Below are positions 40,069 to 49,113 of a DNA stretch of 50,163 bases, one piece after another. Positions within the stretch are counted from its first letter, which is position 1. Every line of letters begins with the position of its first letter. The translations under genes were made by a program, and so were the position numbers. The stretch lies in assembly GCA_905234995.1 (NCBI GenBank), contig CAJOJV010000006.1, forward strand, positions 1 through 50,163, in the 5' to 3' direction. A model generated the notes under the pieces. It did not search any database and was not told the origin of the DNA. It saw nothing but the letters and a program-made list of their open reading frames with translations. Origin of the DNA: an uncultured Eubacterium sp. GTDB taxonomy: Bacteria > Bacillota > Clostridia > Oscillospirales > Acutalibacteraceae.

Positions 40069-43000
40069 TTATTTACCAAATTCCAAATCACCTACTGCAT
40101 AGGTGCTTTCTACAAATCCGCCAGTAATTTCGCCCGCGGGCTTGACGCTGCCGTCGCTGCGCTGCGCGAACATTGAAATGCGCACATCCTTTGCGTGGTG
40201 CGGCGAATAGCTTATCGCGCTTTCGTTCAGGTCGACGGGGTTTGTGTTATCGCTTTGCATTACATACTCCCAGCGCAGAATATTCTGCGAATCTGAGGAA
40301 GCGGCAACCGTTTCGTTATACGGAACGCGGTCGCTCTGCGCAAAGGCAAGCTTTGTCAGATAGCCGGTAAACACTTCCTGCGGAAGGCGCGTTTTGGCGT
40401 TATGCACTTTGTTGTATTCCGCCGAATAATAAGGCGAAGCAAAATACATATACAGTTCCTTGCCGGCAAAACCGTTGAAGTCTTCGTTGCCGACAGGTTG
40501 ATAATAAACATTTTTGTTAATGATACCGTCGCTGTGATACGGTTCGCCGCTTGTGAAGATAATATCGTAAATTTTTTCCGACTCCTGCAGCTCGCGGATT
40601 GCCTTTTTAGCGTTCGGGTCAACTGCGCTCATACGGTAGCCGAGCAGTATCGTATCTCCGCGGATGCCGTCATTGAGGTCAATATCCATACACTCAACGC
40701 AGCCCTGGCTCAGCAGGTCGCACATGGCGGCGTGCTTCGTTTCGCCCTTGCCGATATAGAACTTGTTGAAGAAGTCGCGGTTACCCGTGTATTTTGTATG
40801 AATATAACAGGTCTGATTCGGGTTGCCGTAGGGCACGTTGTGCTCCTTATCGGCGCATAAATTCGTGGCGTAGCCCGTCACCAGCGGCGTAGTATCGATT
40901 TTGATATCCTCGATCGGGAGGCCTACGGAGTCGCCCGTGTTTTTGGAATAATAAAGGAAATAATTTTTGCCGTCCATTACAATCGGCATCGTAGAGCCTG
41001 CACAGGTGTATTTAACGTCGTCGCAGGTAATCTGATTCGGCGCGATCATATCCTTGATCTGATACAGGATAACGCCCGTAATTGCTTTATTCGGGTCGTT
41101 CGTTCTTGTTATTCCTACATACGCCGCCGGCTTGTCTTCCGGCGCGTCCGTTTTGCCCTTGCCGTCAGACTGGCGCATATACCAGGCGTCCTTCTGATTC
41201 TCCAGCGCAATGTTATAGACAATCATCTCGTCCGAACAGCCGGAAGTCGCAGCAAACATAGCGTTGCCCTCCGTCATTCCATCCGCCAAATCGCTGTCCT
41301 GGTCGGGATTATCCTTTTTGAACTGCGCTCTGGAGTACGCACCGATGGAGAGCGAGGAAATGTATTTCGGTTTATCGGTTCTCTGCCCTCTTAAGTAGAT
41401 GTAACAGGGGCGGGTTTCACGCTGGAACTCGTCGTCCTCATCCCATGAATCGGGATATCCGAGGTTGAACGGCGTTGTTGAATACGGATTTTTAATATCC
41501 ACCACAGGCTTGAAGTCGCCAGAGGCTTTGAGCTTACTGTCGTGATATCTGCCGTTCGGGTCGGGTGCAAGTGTGTAAGCAGTGCCGTGATCCTTGCCGT
41601 CCAAAGGGCTGATAGAATGATCTGTATCATAATGATAAACACCGTTATCATAGGTACATTCAAAGGTGTCCTCGGTAATAATGACATCGCTGAGCTTCAG
41701 CGGGTCTCTGCCGCTCACGGGACCGCAGAGATAAAGCGCGGTAGGCAGATACGGCATTTTTTTGTAGCCAAACGGAACCCCCTCTGCCAGCGTCTTGGTG
41801 CGATATTTCTTCATACGCTTTGTGTATTCAATCTGGTCGCTCATCGTGCAGCCGCAACGGTAATTCATAAAGGTATTATTCGTGGGAATAAAGCGATAGA
41901 TTTCTTCAACATCCCAATACTGCTGCTGAATATTGGTCGCAGCTACAAAGCTCTGCTGCACACCGTCAAGCGCCTTGCTCATACTGTAAGGAAGGGTGTC
42001 GCTGTAGCTGTCGCCCTGATAGATAACAGCGTTAGTAAGCGCACGCTTGGGATAATAGGTCCATGTATAGAGCAGGTAAGAGTGAAGATGTCCTATGGTC
42101 GCCTTCTTTCTGTTGCCGACCGACCAGCTCAAATCGGTCTGTGCAGAAGGCGATTCGGTCTTTCTGTTTTCAAGGAGCTTATACCAGAGGTCGCTGACCT
42201 CTGCTTCAACATCGTCAAATACGGTATCTCTCCAGTCGGTGCCGCCCATGAAGAGCAAACCCGAAAGGTATCTTTCGCCGCTGTTTTTCGCATTCTCCGG
42301 TTTGAAATAGAGATACGAAGACGGCATTTTATTCAGATAGTTATCTTTTTTAGTTTTATAGAAGCTGATTCCCGTATTGTCGTCAAACACTTCATAATGA
42401 AGCTCAAAGTTGTACGGCTGGTCGTTGCCGAAATAGGATACGGGTATCCACTCCGAATCCGCAGCACCGTAGGTTTCAAGCTTATCTGCGGTTACAAGGT
42501 TATCGGCGGGAATCGGGTCGCCCGTGCGCTCGTCCTTGGAATAATAGAGCGCGTCGCAAGGCGGAATACCCTGCTTGTTGCCCGGTCCCGTATCCCAGCC
42601 GAGAACGTGGGAATAGGTATACGACGCCTCGCCGTAATAAATGTTGTTTGTGCTTGTGTTCTGACCTACATTCGGCGCTATACGGATATCCTTGATAGCG
42701 TCTTTAGGGTCAGTGGTAAGCGAATAGCCGATATAGGTTGCAAAATCCTGATGAGGGGAGAGGTTGTGGTCAAACACATAGGTTTTTGTTTCTCGCTTAA
42801 TAAGCTCGTTTCTCGCCGACTCGGGATCGGACGCAACCGCTACAACAATATCTGAAATGTAGCTTACCTCTTTTGCAGGCTCGGTTTCGGTTTGGTTATC
42901 GTCTTCGTTTTCACCGCCGTTTTCATTATTGTCAGTGTTTTCATTATCATTATTATTTTCATTATCATTGTTTTCGTTATTATTTTCGCCCTCGTTGTTG

Positions 43001-45132
43001 TCATCCTGAACAGGCGCTTCCTCCTGCTTTTCTTCCTTGGGCTCAAAGTCTTTAATGGTTTCTTCGGTGTGATAATGAAGGTATGCGCCGCCGACTTCAT
43101 TTGTGCTGCAAAAAGCATTGAAATCGCCGGGGGCACGCTCGCCGAAATACTTAACGCTTTCATATCCGTTAAGATTGCCGGCGTTGCCGTTTACCTGTTT
43201 GAAGACATTGCCGTTTTTGTCGGCAACAATCGGACTGCCTATGCGCGGGTCCCTGGTAATTCCCATAACGGTCCATTTCCACTGCTTTGCAGCGTTTACA
43301 TCCTGAACGTCGCTGTGCTTTCCCTGCGCGTAAGCGGAAAGCTCACTGAAATCGGTGCTTGCGCCGCCTCCGCTTGTCACACATTCGTAAACAACATTGA
43401 AGGTGCCGTCCTTGGTCTCACGCGTATCAAAAATGAAATCGGGCTTCTCTGTCTGGAATTCGCTTTTGATGACCTTTTTGAATTCCTGAATAAGGAAATT
43501 AATAATCATCATTGCCAAAAGTACGGCGGTAAGCGCCATGGTGACCATGGAGAAGTACGGACCGATTACCGTGCTTACCCACGAAATGACGGAGAATACG
43601 CCCATTAATACGGAGCTTATAACCGCCATTGCCACGCAGGTACCCGCCATAAGACCGGTCACGAAGCCGCCGACTGCGGCAACAATCGCAACAACGCCGA
43701 CCGCGGCATAAACCGCGCCGAGAATAAAGTTTATCTTGGTAAAGCCGGGATAATATTTATCATAAAGGTCATCCCACCAGCACGAGGTGCGGTCAATCGG
43801 GTTGGAAGCCGCAGACTTTCTTGCTGACTCTGAGGTTACGGCAATTCGGGAATATGTTTCAAAAACATCGTTTCTGTTATCAAACAGATAAAGCGTTTCA
43901 TTGCCGTCAATTTCTTTTACGGTTTCCCTGACGTCTTTGATCATACTGTCGATTTCTTCGTTATGCTCATTTTCGGCAAGGTTGAAAACCGCAGAAATAA
44001 GACCGCCGGTATTGACAATACCCGCCTGGTTTTCGCCCATCGCGTCAATCACGGGATAAAGCTGCTTTAAATCAACACTTTCCGAGGTTTGATGCCCGAG
44101 CTCAAGGAACCAGTCGCCGAGCTTGGTTTCCTCGTCAAAATTGTATTCATTAAGCTTTTCATAACAAACGATATAGGTAACGTCCGTGTCCTCAAATTCG
44201 GCGTTTTGCATTGCCTCGGGAGCGTCGTCTATATCACCCTTGTCTTTGAGCTTAAGGTTCTCATAGTTTTCGCCGGCTCTGGCGCGGGCGTTTTCATAAA
44301 AAGTGGTGAAATCCTGCACCTGGTGGAAGAGTTCCCTCGCGATATCCTGATATTTCTTGTCCAGTGCGGTTTCTTCATCCTGGGTTAAGCCGTTTTCATA
44401 CTTTTCCCAAAGAGCGCTGATCGGAACAAGGCTTGCCCAGTCGGTTGTTACCTGCTGACCGCTCTCCTCGTCGTATTCGTTGAGATACGGCGACATGCCG
44501 ATATTCAGGAAACCGATAACGGCATTAAGCGCCTGAGTATTGCAGTTCATCAGCATCTTGGAGAAGAAAGCCTGGTCTGCCTTACCCGCAAGGATATAGT
44601 CGCCGAGCAGTTCTTTTTCGTTACTTTTTACTCTGAATAAGTTGAGCGCGTTATAGGCGTCCTTAGCTTTCGGGCTTCCCGCCTTATAATATTCAACAAA
44701 GCTCTTCGCCGCGTTGGCAAAATCCTGTGCTTTGCCTGCATTTTGTGAGGCAAAGTATTCGTTCATATCGTTATAGTCATAAACGGTATATCCACTGTCC
44801 ATTGACATCAGCTTGATATCGCGGATTGCCATAGCTTTATTGGTTGTGGTTTTGTAGGCAAGATAAACATCCTTGCCTGTATCCGTGCCGGGATTGAGTT
44901 CCACCTTGTCGGCAACAATATAACCGTCTTTGGCTTTGTTTTTTGCCTTATCCCTTGCGCCGCTGCCCGAATCGACAGCGATAAGCTGAATGTCTTCAAC
45001 ATAGAGCACCTCTTCTGTCGCTTTGGCAATTAACTGAGCAGAGCTGACAAAACCGATACACGCCGCCAGCAGTACGCACAGCAGCGTCAGAAAACATTTT
45101 CCGATTTTATTCGTCTTCATCTTCATCGTCAT
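40069..45132 (-). CDS. giant multi-module MABP-like-repeat surface protein
   Basis: The start is placed at the ATG 45132 (1687 residues) because AAAGGAG lies 12 bases upstream; the frame is open 12 codons further. Signal peptide (about 1-38), then the same first module as the paralogues (V-Y-L-A-Y-K-T-T, A-I-R-D-I-K-L-M), a helical region, two or three hydrophobic segments (about 440-545), a second module (Y-F-G-E), and an Asn/Glu/Asp-rich linker (about 715-765). At least three more copies follow: Y-I-G-Y-S-L-T-T/A-I-K-D-I, Y-V-G-I-T-R-T-N/A-I-T-G-V, and D-I-D-L-N-D-G/L-L-G-Y-R-M. No C-terminal anchor is visible. It overlaps the beta-helix gene by 26 bases. Likely a large extracellular assembly or adhesion protein. 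Confidence 0.72.
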   Translation of the reverse strand: MTMKMKTNKIGKCFLTLLCVLLAACIGFVSSAQLIAKATEEVLYVEDIQLIAVDSGSGARDKAKNKAKDGYIVADKVELNPGTDTGKDVYLAYKTTTNKAMAIRDIKLMSMDSGYTVYDYNDMNEYFASQNAGKAQDFANAAKSFVEYYKAGSPKAKDAYNALNLFRVKSNEKELLGDYILAGKADQAFFSKMLMNCNTQALNAVIGFLNIGMSPYLNEYDEESGQQVTTDWASLVPISALWEKYENGLTQDEETALDKKYQDIARELFHQVQDFTTFYENARARAGENYENLKLKDKGDIDDAPEAMQNAEFEDTDVTYIVCYEKLNEYNFDEETKLGDWFLELGHQTSESVDLKQLYPVIDAMGENQAGIVNTGGLISAVFNLAENEHNEEIDSMIKDVRETVKEIDGNETLYLFDNRNDVFETYSRIAVTSESARKSAASNPIDRTSCWWDDLYDKYYPGFTKINFILGAVYAAVGVVAIVAAVGGFVTGLMAGTCVAMAVISSVLMGVFSVISWVSTVIGPYFSMVTMALTAVLLAMMIINFLIQEFKKVIKSEFQTEKPDFIFDTRETKDGTFNVVYECVTSGGGASTDFSELSAYAQGKHSDVQDVNAAKQWKWTVMGITRDPRIGSPIVADKNGNVFKQVNGNAGNLNGYESVKYFGERAPGDFNAFCSTNEVGGAYLHYHTEETIKDFEPKEEKQEEAPVQDDNNEGENNNENNDNENNNDNENTDNNENGGENEDDNQTETEPAKEVSYISDIVVAVASDPESARNELIKRETKTYVFDHNLSPHQDFATYIGYSLTTDPKDAIKDIRIAPNVGQNTSTNNIYYGEASYTYSHVLGWDTGPGNKQGIPPCDALYYSKDERTGDPIPADNLVTADKLETYGAADSEWIPVSYFGNDQPYNFELHYEVFDDNTGISFYKTKKDNYLNKMPSSYLYFKPENAKNSGERYLSGLLFMGGTDWRDTVFDDVEAEVSDLWYKLLENRKTESPSAQTDLSWSVGNRKKATIGHLHSYLLYTWTYYPKRALTNAVIYQGDSYSDTLPYSMSKALDGVQQSFVAATNIQQQYWDVEEIYRFIPTNNTFMNYRCGCTMSDQIEYTKRMKKYRTKTLAEGVPFGYKKMPYLPTALYLCGPVSGRDPLKLSDVIITEDTFECTYDNGVYHYDTDHSISPLDGKDHGTAYTLAPDPNGRYHDSKLKASGDFKPVVDIKNPYSTTPFNLGYPDSWDEDDEFQRETRPCYIYLRGQRTDKPKYISSLSIGAYSRAQFKKDNPDQDSDLADGMTEGNAMFAATSGCSDEMIVYNIALENQKDAWYMRQSDGKGKTDAPEDKPAAYVGITRTNDPNKAITGVILYQIKDMIAPNQITCDDVKYTCAGSTMPIVMDGKNYFLYYSKNTGDSVGLPIEDIKIDTTPLVTGYATNLCADKEHNVPYGNPNQTCYIHTKYTGNRDFFNKFYIGKGETKHAAMCDLLSQGCVECMDIDLNDGIRGDTILLGYRMSAVDPNAKKAIRELQESEKIYDIIFTSGEPYHSDGIINKNVYYQPVGNEDFNGFAGKELYMYFASPYYSAEYNKVHNAKTRLPQEVFTGYLTKLAFAQSDRVPYNETVAASSDSQNILRWEYVMQSDNTNPVDLNESAISYSPHHAKDVRISMFAQRSDGSVKPAGEITGGFVESTYAVGDLEFGK

Positions 45133-47503
45133 CGTCCGTGTCAACTCCTTTCTTCTTTTTAACCGCAAGTGTTACAATAACCGCAATAATCGCTAATCCT
45201 AAAAGGATTAAAAGAATATTTCTTGAACCTTCACCGAACAGCGAAGCCGTTGTAATCATCTCGGCTGTCTTTTCGCCGGTCTTTTTAAAATTCAGTTTTC
45301 CTTTTTCGGGGTGGAAATACTTTGACTGATACTCGCTGATTTCCTTTCCGCCCGCAAAGCCCGTGCCGCTGTTTGAGGTGCTGATATAGATTTCAGATCC
45401 CTTATACAGTCCTGCGTCATAGACATACGCTTTTTTGTCGTCCTTTTCAAGCACTAAATTCTGATTGCCGCTCTTACCTTTGTTATCTTTGATGATCAGC
45501 TTACCGCTGACGGTAATATCATATTTATCTTCCACATAAACAGCGCCCTTTTCTTTGGTTGTATTACCTGTTATTGTACCGCCGCTGAGCACGACGCCGT
45601 TATCGTTGACCTCTATGGCAGAGCCGTTATGCGTGCTTTCGTTTTTCTGGAACATACAGTCGACGAAGGCGGTCGGGTTGCGGTACTCGCTTTCATCGTC
45701 GTCGTTAACGTACACGGCGCCGCCGCGGTCGTTGGCTTTGTTCTCATAGAAGAAGCAGTTTTCGGCAGTAAACTCAAATTCCTTGTCGCTGCTGAGGTCG
45801 TCAATGAAAATCGCGCCGCCGCCGTCGTTGGCGCTGTTGCCGGAAAACATTACGTTTTTCAGATGCACATAACCCGGCTTTTCACTCAGATAGAGGGCGC
45901 CGCCTTTATCCTCACTTGCACAGTTTACAATCGTAACATTGTTAAAAACAAGGTTACTTGTCTGCGTGGCATAGATACCGCCGCCGTTGCAATCGTCGCC
46001 GCTGTCCTTTGTCTTGCAGGCGTCAATCGTGCAGTCCTTCAAAATTACGTATGACTGCTTACCGGCTGCATAAATTGCGCCGCCGTGTTCGTCGGTAACG
46101 CAGTTATAGATTGTTCCGCCGTTCATACGGAGCTGAGCGTATTGTTCCACTATAATACCGCCGCCGCAATCATCACCGTTACCGTCGGCAATAACGCCGC
46201 CCTTGTGGTTTTTGTAGCCTGTTGAATTGGGGTTGGAATCGTAAACTGTTAGCACAGAGCTTTCGCCGACCTTGAATATATAACCGTTCTTTTTCTTTTT
46301 GCCGTCGCGCTTAATGCAAAAGCCGTTCAAATCAACAACGATATTCTTTTTCGTTCCCGTATCCAAGCCTTGCTCGCAGTTCCAATCCGCGCCGAGCGTG
46401 ATTTCCACAACGGAGTTTTCTTTTGAAAAGCCCCAGATATATTCGTTGTCCTTGGCATAGCTCATCGCTTTGGTCCAAGCGTCTGCAGGCTTGTCGTATT
46501 CCTCCTTCAGGATGAGTTTTCTGTTCTCGTAAACCTCGAGCAGCGTTTTTTCCATTTCCTTCACAAACGCAACCTCGCCGCTTTCCGCGTCCGTCAGCTT
46601 AATCAGCGTGCCGCTGTCGGCGGAGCTGAAAAACGTCGCGGGCTTCTTGGCGTTGTACAGGGAATAGTTCTTTGTAAGCGTCGTGCTCACGCCGGAGGTT
46701 TTGACGCAGATGGGCTTTGTGTAGGTCAGCTCGCCCATAATCGTGATAACCGTTCCGCGCGGATTATAGATATCGTGGTCGCCGTTATCGTTAATTACGG
46801 GAGCCTCTGCAAGGCTCATTTCGCCGTCGTTATAAATACCGTGTCCGAGGTTTTCGGCTTCATTGCCGCTAACCGTTACGTTGGTATATCTTGTAATGGA
46901 TTCAATACCGGCTTTCTTGGTAATAACGTTCTGCTCAATGTTCAGTGTAGCGCCCGCAGCGTTAAAAATACCGCCGCCGTTACGCGCTGCATTGTTACGA
47001 ATTATACCGCCGCGCAGCGTAAGCGTACCCGAATTGTAGATGCCGCCGCCGTTGCCGTCGGTATCACCCTTGGCGGTATTACCTTCAACGGTACCGCCGT
47101 CAAAATTCAGCATACCGGCATTAAAAATACCGCCGCCGTTAAGAGCAGCACCGCCCGTAACCGTTCCTGCATTGTAATTCGTGCCGTCCGTAATAGTCAG
47201 CACTGCGCCCGTCTCCACGCGGATAACGCTGCCGTCCTCTTCGCAATCGGCAAGTCCTCTGCTGAGTGTTTTTCCGTTCAAATCAAGAGAAACCTCTGTG
47301 CCTGCGGGAACAAGAAGCTCCTTAGTCAGTGCAATATCCTTTGTGAGCTTTACCGCGCCGCCCTTTTTTACATAATTGATAAGATTGGTTTCGTTGCCGG
47401 CATTCGCCGCAAATGCCGTCATCGTCCCAAACGGCATAACGCCGATGACAAGCATCAGCGAAAGCAGCAACGATAACAGTTTTTTTGCTTGTACTTTCTT
47501 CAT
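45107..47503 (-). CDS. beta-helix (pectate-lyase-like) surface protein with C-terminal anchor
   Basis: The start at ATG 47503 (798 residues) has GGGAGG 8 bases upstream and begins the signal peptide M-K-K-V-Q-A-K-K-L-L (cut near A-F-A). Two blocks of right-handed beta-helix repeats (about 75-260 and 420-680) carry recurring G-G-G-I-Y, G-G-A-I-Y and G-N-x-A motifs of the polymorphic-outer-membrane/adhesin type. The end has a membrane segment (about 755-780), K-K-K-K-G and an Asp/Glu-only tail; there is no LPXTG. It is the first gene of the operon and overlaps the 1687-residue gene. Role probably adhesion or scaffold. Confidence 0.8.
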   Translation of the reverse strand: MKKVQAKKLLSLLLSLMLVIGVMPFGTMTAFAANAGNETNLINYVKKGGAVKLTKDIALTKELLVPAGTEVSLDLNGKTLSRGLADCEEDGSVIRVETGAVLTITDGTNYNAGTVTGGAALNGGGIFNAGMLNFDGGTVEGNTAKGDTDGNGGGIYNSGTLTLRGGIIRNNAARNGGGIFNAAGATLNIEQNVITKKAGIESITRYTNVTVSGNEAENLGHGIYNDGEMSLAEAPVINDNGDHDIYNPRGTVITIMGELTYTKPICVKTSGVSTTLTKNYSLYNAKKPATFFSSADSGTLIKLTDAESGEVAFVKEMEKTLLEVYENRKLILKEEYDKPADAWTKAMSYAKDNEYIWGFSKENSVVEITLGADWNCEQGLDTGTKKNIVVDLNGFCIKRDGKKKKNGYIFKVGESSVLTVYDSNPNSTGYKNHKGGVIADGNGDDCGGGIIVEQYAQLRMNGGTIYNCVTDEHGGAIYAAGKQSYVILKDCTIDACKTKDSGDDCNGGGIYATQTSNLVFNNVTIVNCASEDKGGALYLSEKPGYVHLKNVMFSGNSANDGGGAIFIDDLSSDKEFEFTAENCFFYENKANDRGGAVYVNDDDESEYRNPTAFVDCMFQKNESTHNGSAIEVNDNGVVLSGGTITGNTTKEKGAVYVEDKYDITVSGKLIIKDNKGKSGNQNLVLEKDDKKAYVYDAGLYKGSEIYISTSNSGTGFAGGKEISEYQSKYFHPEKGKLNFKKTGEKTAEMITTASLFGEGSRNILLILLGLAIIAVIVTLAVKKKKGVDTDDDDEDEDE

Positions 47504-47535
47504 TGAGCTTCCTCCCTGTGAGCAAAATAAACGCG

Positions 47536-47571
47536 AAAAGGCATAGCGCACCCGTTAAGCTGCACTATGCC
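47536..47571 (-). terminator. attenuator-like hairpin in the surface operon leader
   Basis: Stem GGCATAG-x-GCA/TGC-x-CTATGCC (47571-47561 with 47550-47540 on the minus strand) followed by TTTT, about 30 bases before the ATG at 47503. It lies downstream of the promoter, so it could stop transcription before the 16-kb operon. Confidence 0.5.
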
Positions 47572-47687
47572 TGAAAAACTTAAAGTAAGTATTGACTTTT
47601 AAAAAGCGAATAATTACGCTTTGATAGATAGAACCTGTTTTCGCTCTTTTCATCATTCTCGTCAACCCCAAATGTATACTTAAATTC

Positions 47688-47716
47688 AGTATATTATAAA
47701 TTTTAAAAAATGTAAA
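47688..47716 (-). promoter_or_regulatory. promoter of the surface-protein operon
   Basis: TTTACA (47716-47711) and TATACT (47693-47688) on the minus strand with 17-bp spacing. The transcript would have a leader of about 180 bases containing the hairpin at 47540-47571. The rest of 47504-47824 has a CACA-TTCG-TGTG mini-hairpin near 47770 and no gene. Confidence 0.6.
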
Positions 47717-47824
47717 TAGACCAACGCTGATTTTTGAAGAATTTACACTTTTTTTGTATTGTAACACACGAAGTGTGACAAAAGGGTGACAAATATCCAT
47801 TTGTTTAATGAAAGAAGGCGGCTT

Positions 47825-48085
47825 TTACATACATTCTATCATAATTTGCGTTGCCAGGCGGTAGCCTGATTTGAAGGTTTCTTCGTTAATGACAATGGAT
47901 AATTCATTCGCTGCAGTGAGATATTTTTCAAAGAGTTCCTTTTGTTCTTCATTCAGTGTTTCCGTCATTTCTTCCTGCAGTCTGCCGACAAGCCTGAGTC
48001 CTTCTTTGTATCTCATATTATTTTTCAGACTCTCCGAATCCGTCGGCTCAATATTGCCGTTATACAAATTTTCAAGTACAGTCAT
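47825..48085 (-). CDS. DUF6809-like small protein
   Basis: An 86-residue, largely helical protein starting M-T-V-L-E-N-L-Y-N-G-N-I and with L-N-E-E-Q-K-E-L-F-E-K-Y and F-K-S-G-Y-R-L-A-T-Q-I-M-I-E at the end. This pattern is what I recall of DUF6809 proteins, common on Clostridial phages and conjugative elements. AAGGCGGTGAT precedes the ATG, 12 bases after the stop of the upstream gene. Function unknown; it supports a mobile-element context. Confidence 0.7.
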   Translation of the reverse strand: MTVLENLYNGNIEPTDSESLKNNMRYKEGLRLVGRLQEEMTETLNEEQKELFEKYLTAANELSIVINEETFKSGYRLATQIMIECM

Positions 48086-48097
48086 ATTATCACCGCC

Positions 48098-48829
48098 TTA
48101 ACAGTATCCGATATAGAGCAGATACTTATCGCTGCTGTCAGTATGCACCCAGATGCATATTCCTTCAAAGCCTTCGATATTCTTATAGCGATTAAGCCGT
48201 GATTTGATATCCCGCTCAACAGCCTTTTTGTTTTTCGTTGTTACGGTTATCGGATTATCCCAGCAGTCCGTTGCGGTCTTATCGTATTCGAGCCCGATTT
48301 GCTTTGCGTAAGACTTGGCGTATTTTATGTAGTAGTTTATGTCTATGCTCCTGACCTTATGATATTTGAAGTTGCCTGACCACTTACCGCAGGAGCACGA
48401 CCACGCTTCGTAACCGTAAGGACAGCGGCGTAAATATTCATCCCAGGTGATTTCGCCGTTTTCATACTGACGGCTGTATTTTCTCATAACCTTGCTGACA
48501 TATTTTTTGAGCGCTTTCTTTGACTTAAACCACTTTAACGACCAACGGTTCCCAAAATTTGTTATCGGCTTGGAGCGCCGACAAATTTTGACCGTTCGGC
48601 AGTCCTTATTGCTCCCTTCATCTCGCACTGCGAGCGGTCGCAAACGAACCATGTTGCCTTTCGGCATACTGTGTTTATGCTTTTTCTTCTTTTTATTCGT
48701 GTGGGAAGAAGATTTCACTTTTACCGAAGAAGCAACTGTCTGTAGCGTTCTTGCATATGCCGGCGGAGGCGTTATGCCTGCCGTCAGCATAATGATTATT
48801 GCCATTGTGATTGAAACTATTTTGGTCAT
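48098..48829 (-). CDS. exported basic protein with an in-frame repeat insertion
   Basis: The ATG at 48829 is chosen (GGAGGG upstream; signal peptide M-T-K-I-V-S-I-T-M-A, cut near A-Y-A), giving 243 residues. After a Lys/His-rich stretch (K-K-K-K-K-H-K-H) the protein has a segment (about 60-95) encoded by hairpin repeat copy 3, then a helical region and a C-terminal domain with C-P-Y-G-Y-E-A-W-S-C-S-C-G-K-W and I-C-I-W-V-H-T-D. The four clustered cysteines could bind metal. I do not recognise the family. The gene stays open across the repeat, so the insert is either tolerated or has become part of the protein. Confidence 0.65.
   Translation of the reverse strand: MTKIVSITMAIIIMLTAGITPPPAYARTLQTVASSVKVKSSSHTNKKKKKHKHSMPKGNMVRLRPLAVRDEGSNKDCRTVKICRRSKPITNFGNRWSLKWFKSKKALKKYVSKVMRKYSRQYENGEITWDEYLRRCPYGYEAWSCSCGKWSGNFKYHKVRSIDINYYIKYAKSYAKQIGLEYDKTATDCWDNPITVTTKNKKAVERDIKSRLNRYKNIEGFEGICIWVHTDSSDKYLLYIGYC
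48546..48650 (-). repeat. hairpin repeat element, copy 3, inside a gene
   Basis: On the minus strand: CTCGCAGTGCGAG, ATGAAGGGAG, ACTGCCGAACGGTCAAAATT, a stem with GTCGGC/GCCGAT, then CAAATTTTGGGAACCG. The order and words match copies 1 and 2. It adds about 35 codons without a stop to the gene at 48098-48829. Confidence 0.65.
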
Positions 48830-48856
48830 ATAAGGCCCTCCTTTCAAACACAACAA

Positions 48857-49063
48857 CTATCACAACCAACCGCCAAAGTCCAGAGAAATTTCCGAACCCT
48901 TTAATTATTGTTTTTATCAGGTTTTTTAATTAGGGTTATAAAGAGGTTTTAGTGATGTGTGTATTTAGTGCTTCATTTCTTTTTTCTTCGCTTTTCTGTA
49001 ATTGATAATTTACATTGAATTATAATTACCATATATTCTGCATATTTCTATGTGTATGTTGCC
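48857..49063. other. intergenic AT-rich region
   Basis: Divergent intergenic space between the exported-protein gene and the flavodoxin-like gene. It has no recognisable gene; the only clear signal is the promoter at its right end. Confidence 0.5.
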
Positions 49064-49092
49064 TTGACGGTAAAACTTGAAAATTGTATAAT
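49064..49092 (+). promoter_or_regulatory. promoter of the flavodoxin-like lipoprotein gene
   Basis: TTGACG (49064-49069) and perfect TATAAT (49087-49092) with 17-bp spacing, followed by GAGGTG and the ATG at 49114. Leader about 15 bases. Confidence 0.85.
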
Positions 49093-49113
49093 AGATTGGT
49101 GAGGTGACAGACT

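Noticed and set aside
41542..42855. 437-residue plus-strand open frame opposite the giant surface protein
   Set aside because: It is the antisense shadow of a well-supported gene; its composition and lack of a ribosome site argue against it.
32793..47503. Sortase-anchored (LPXTG) surface proteins
   Set aside because: Although the C-termini have a membrane segment and a positive tail, no LPXTG-like motif precedes them, and the beta-helix protein ends in an acidic tail.
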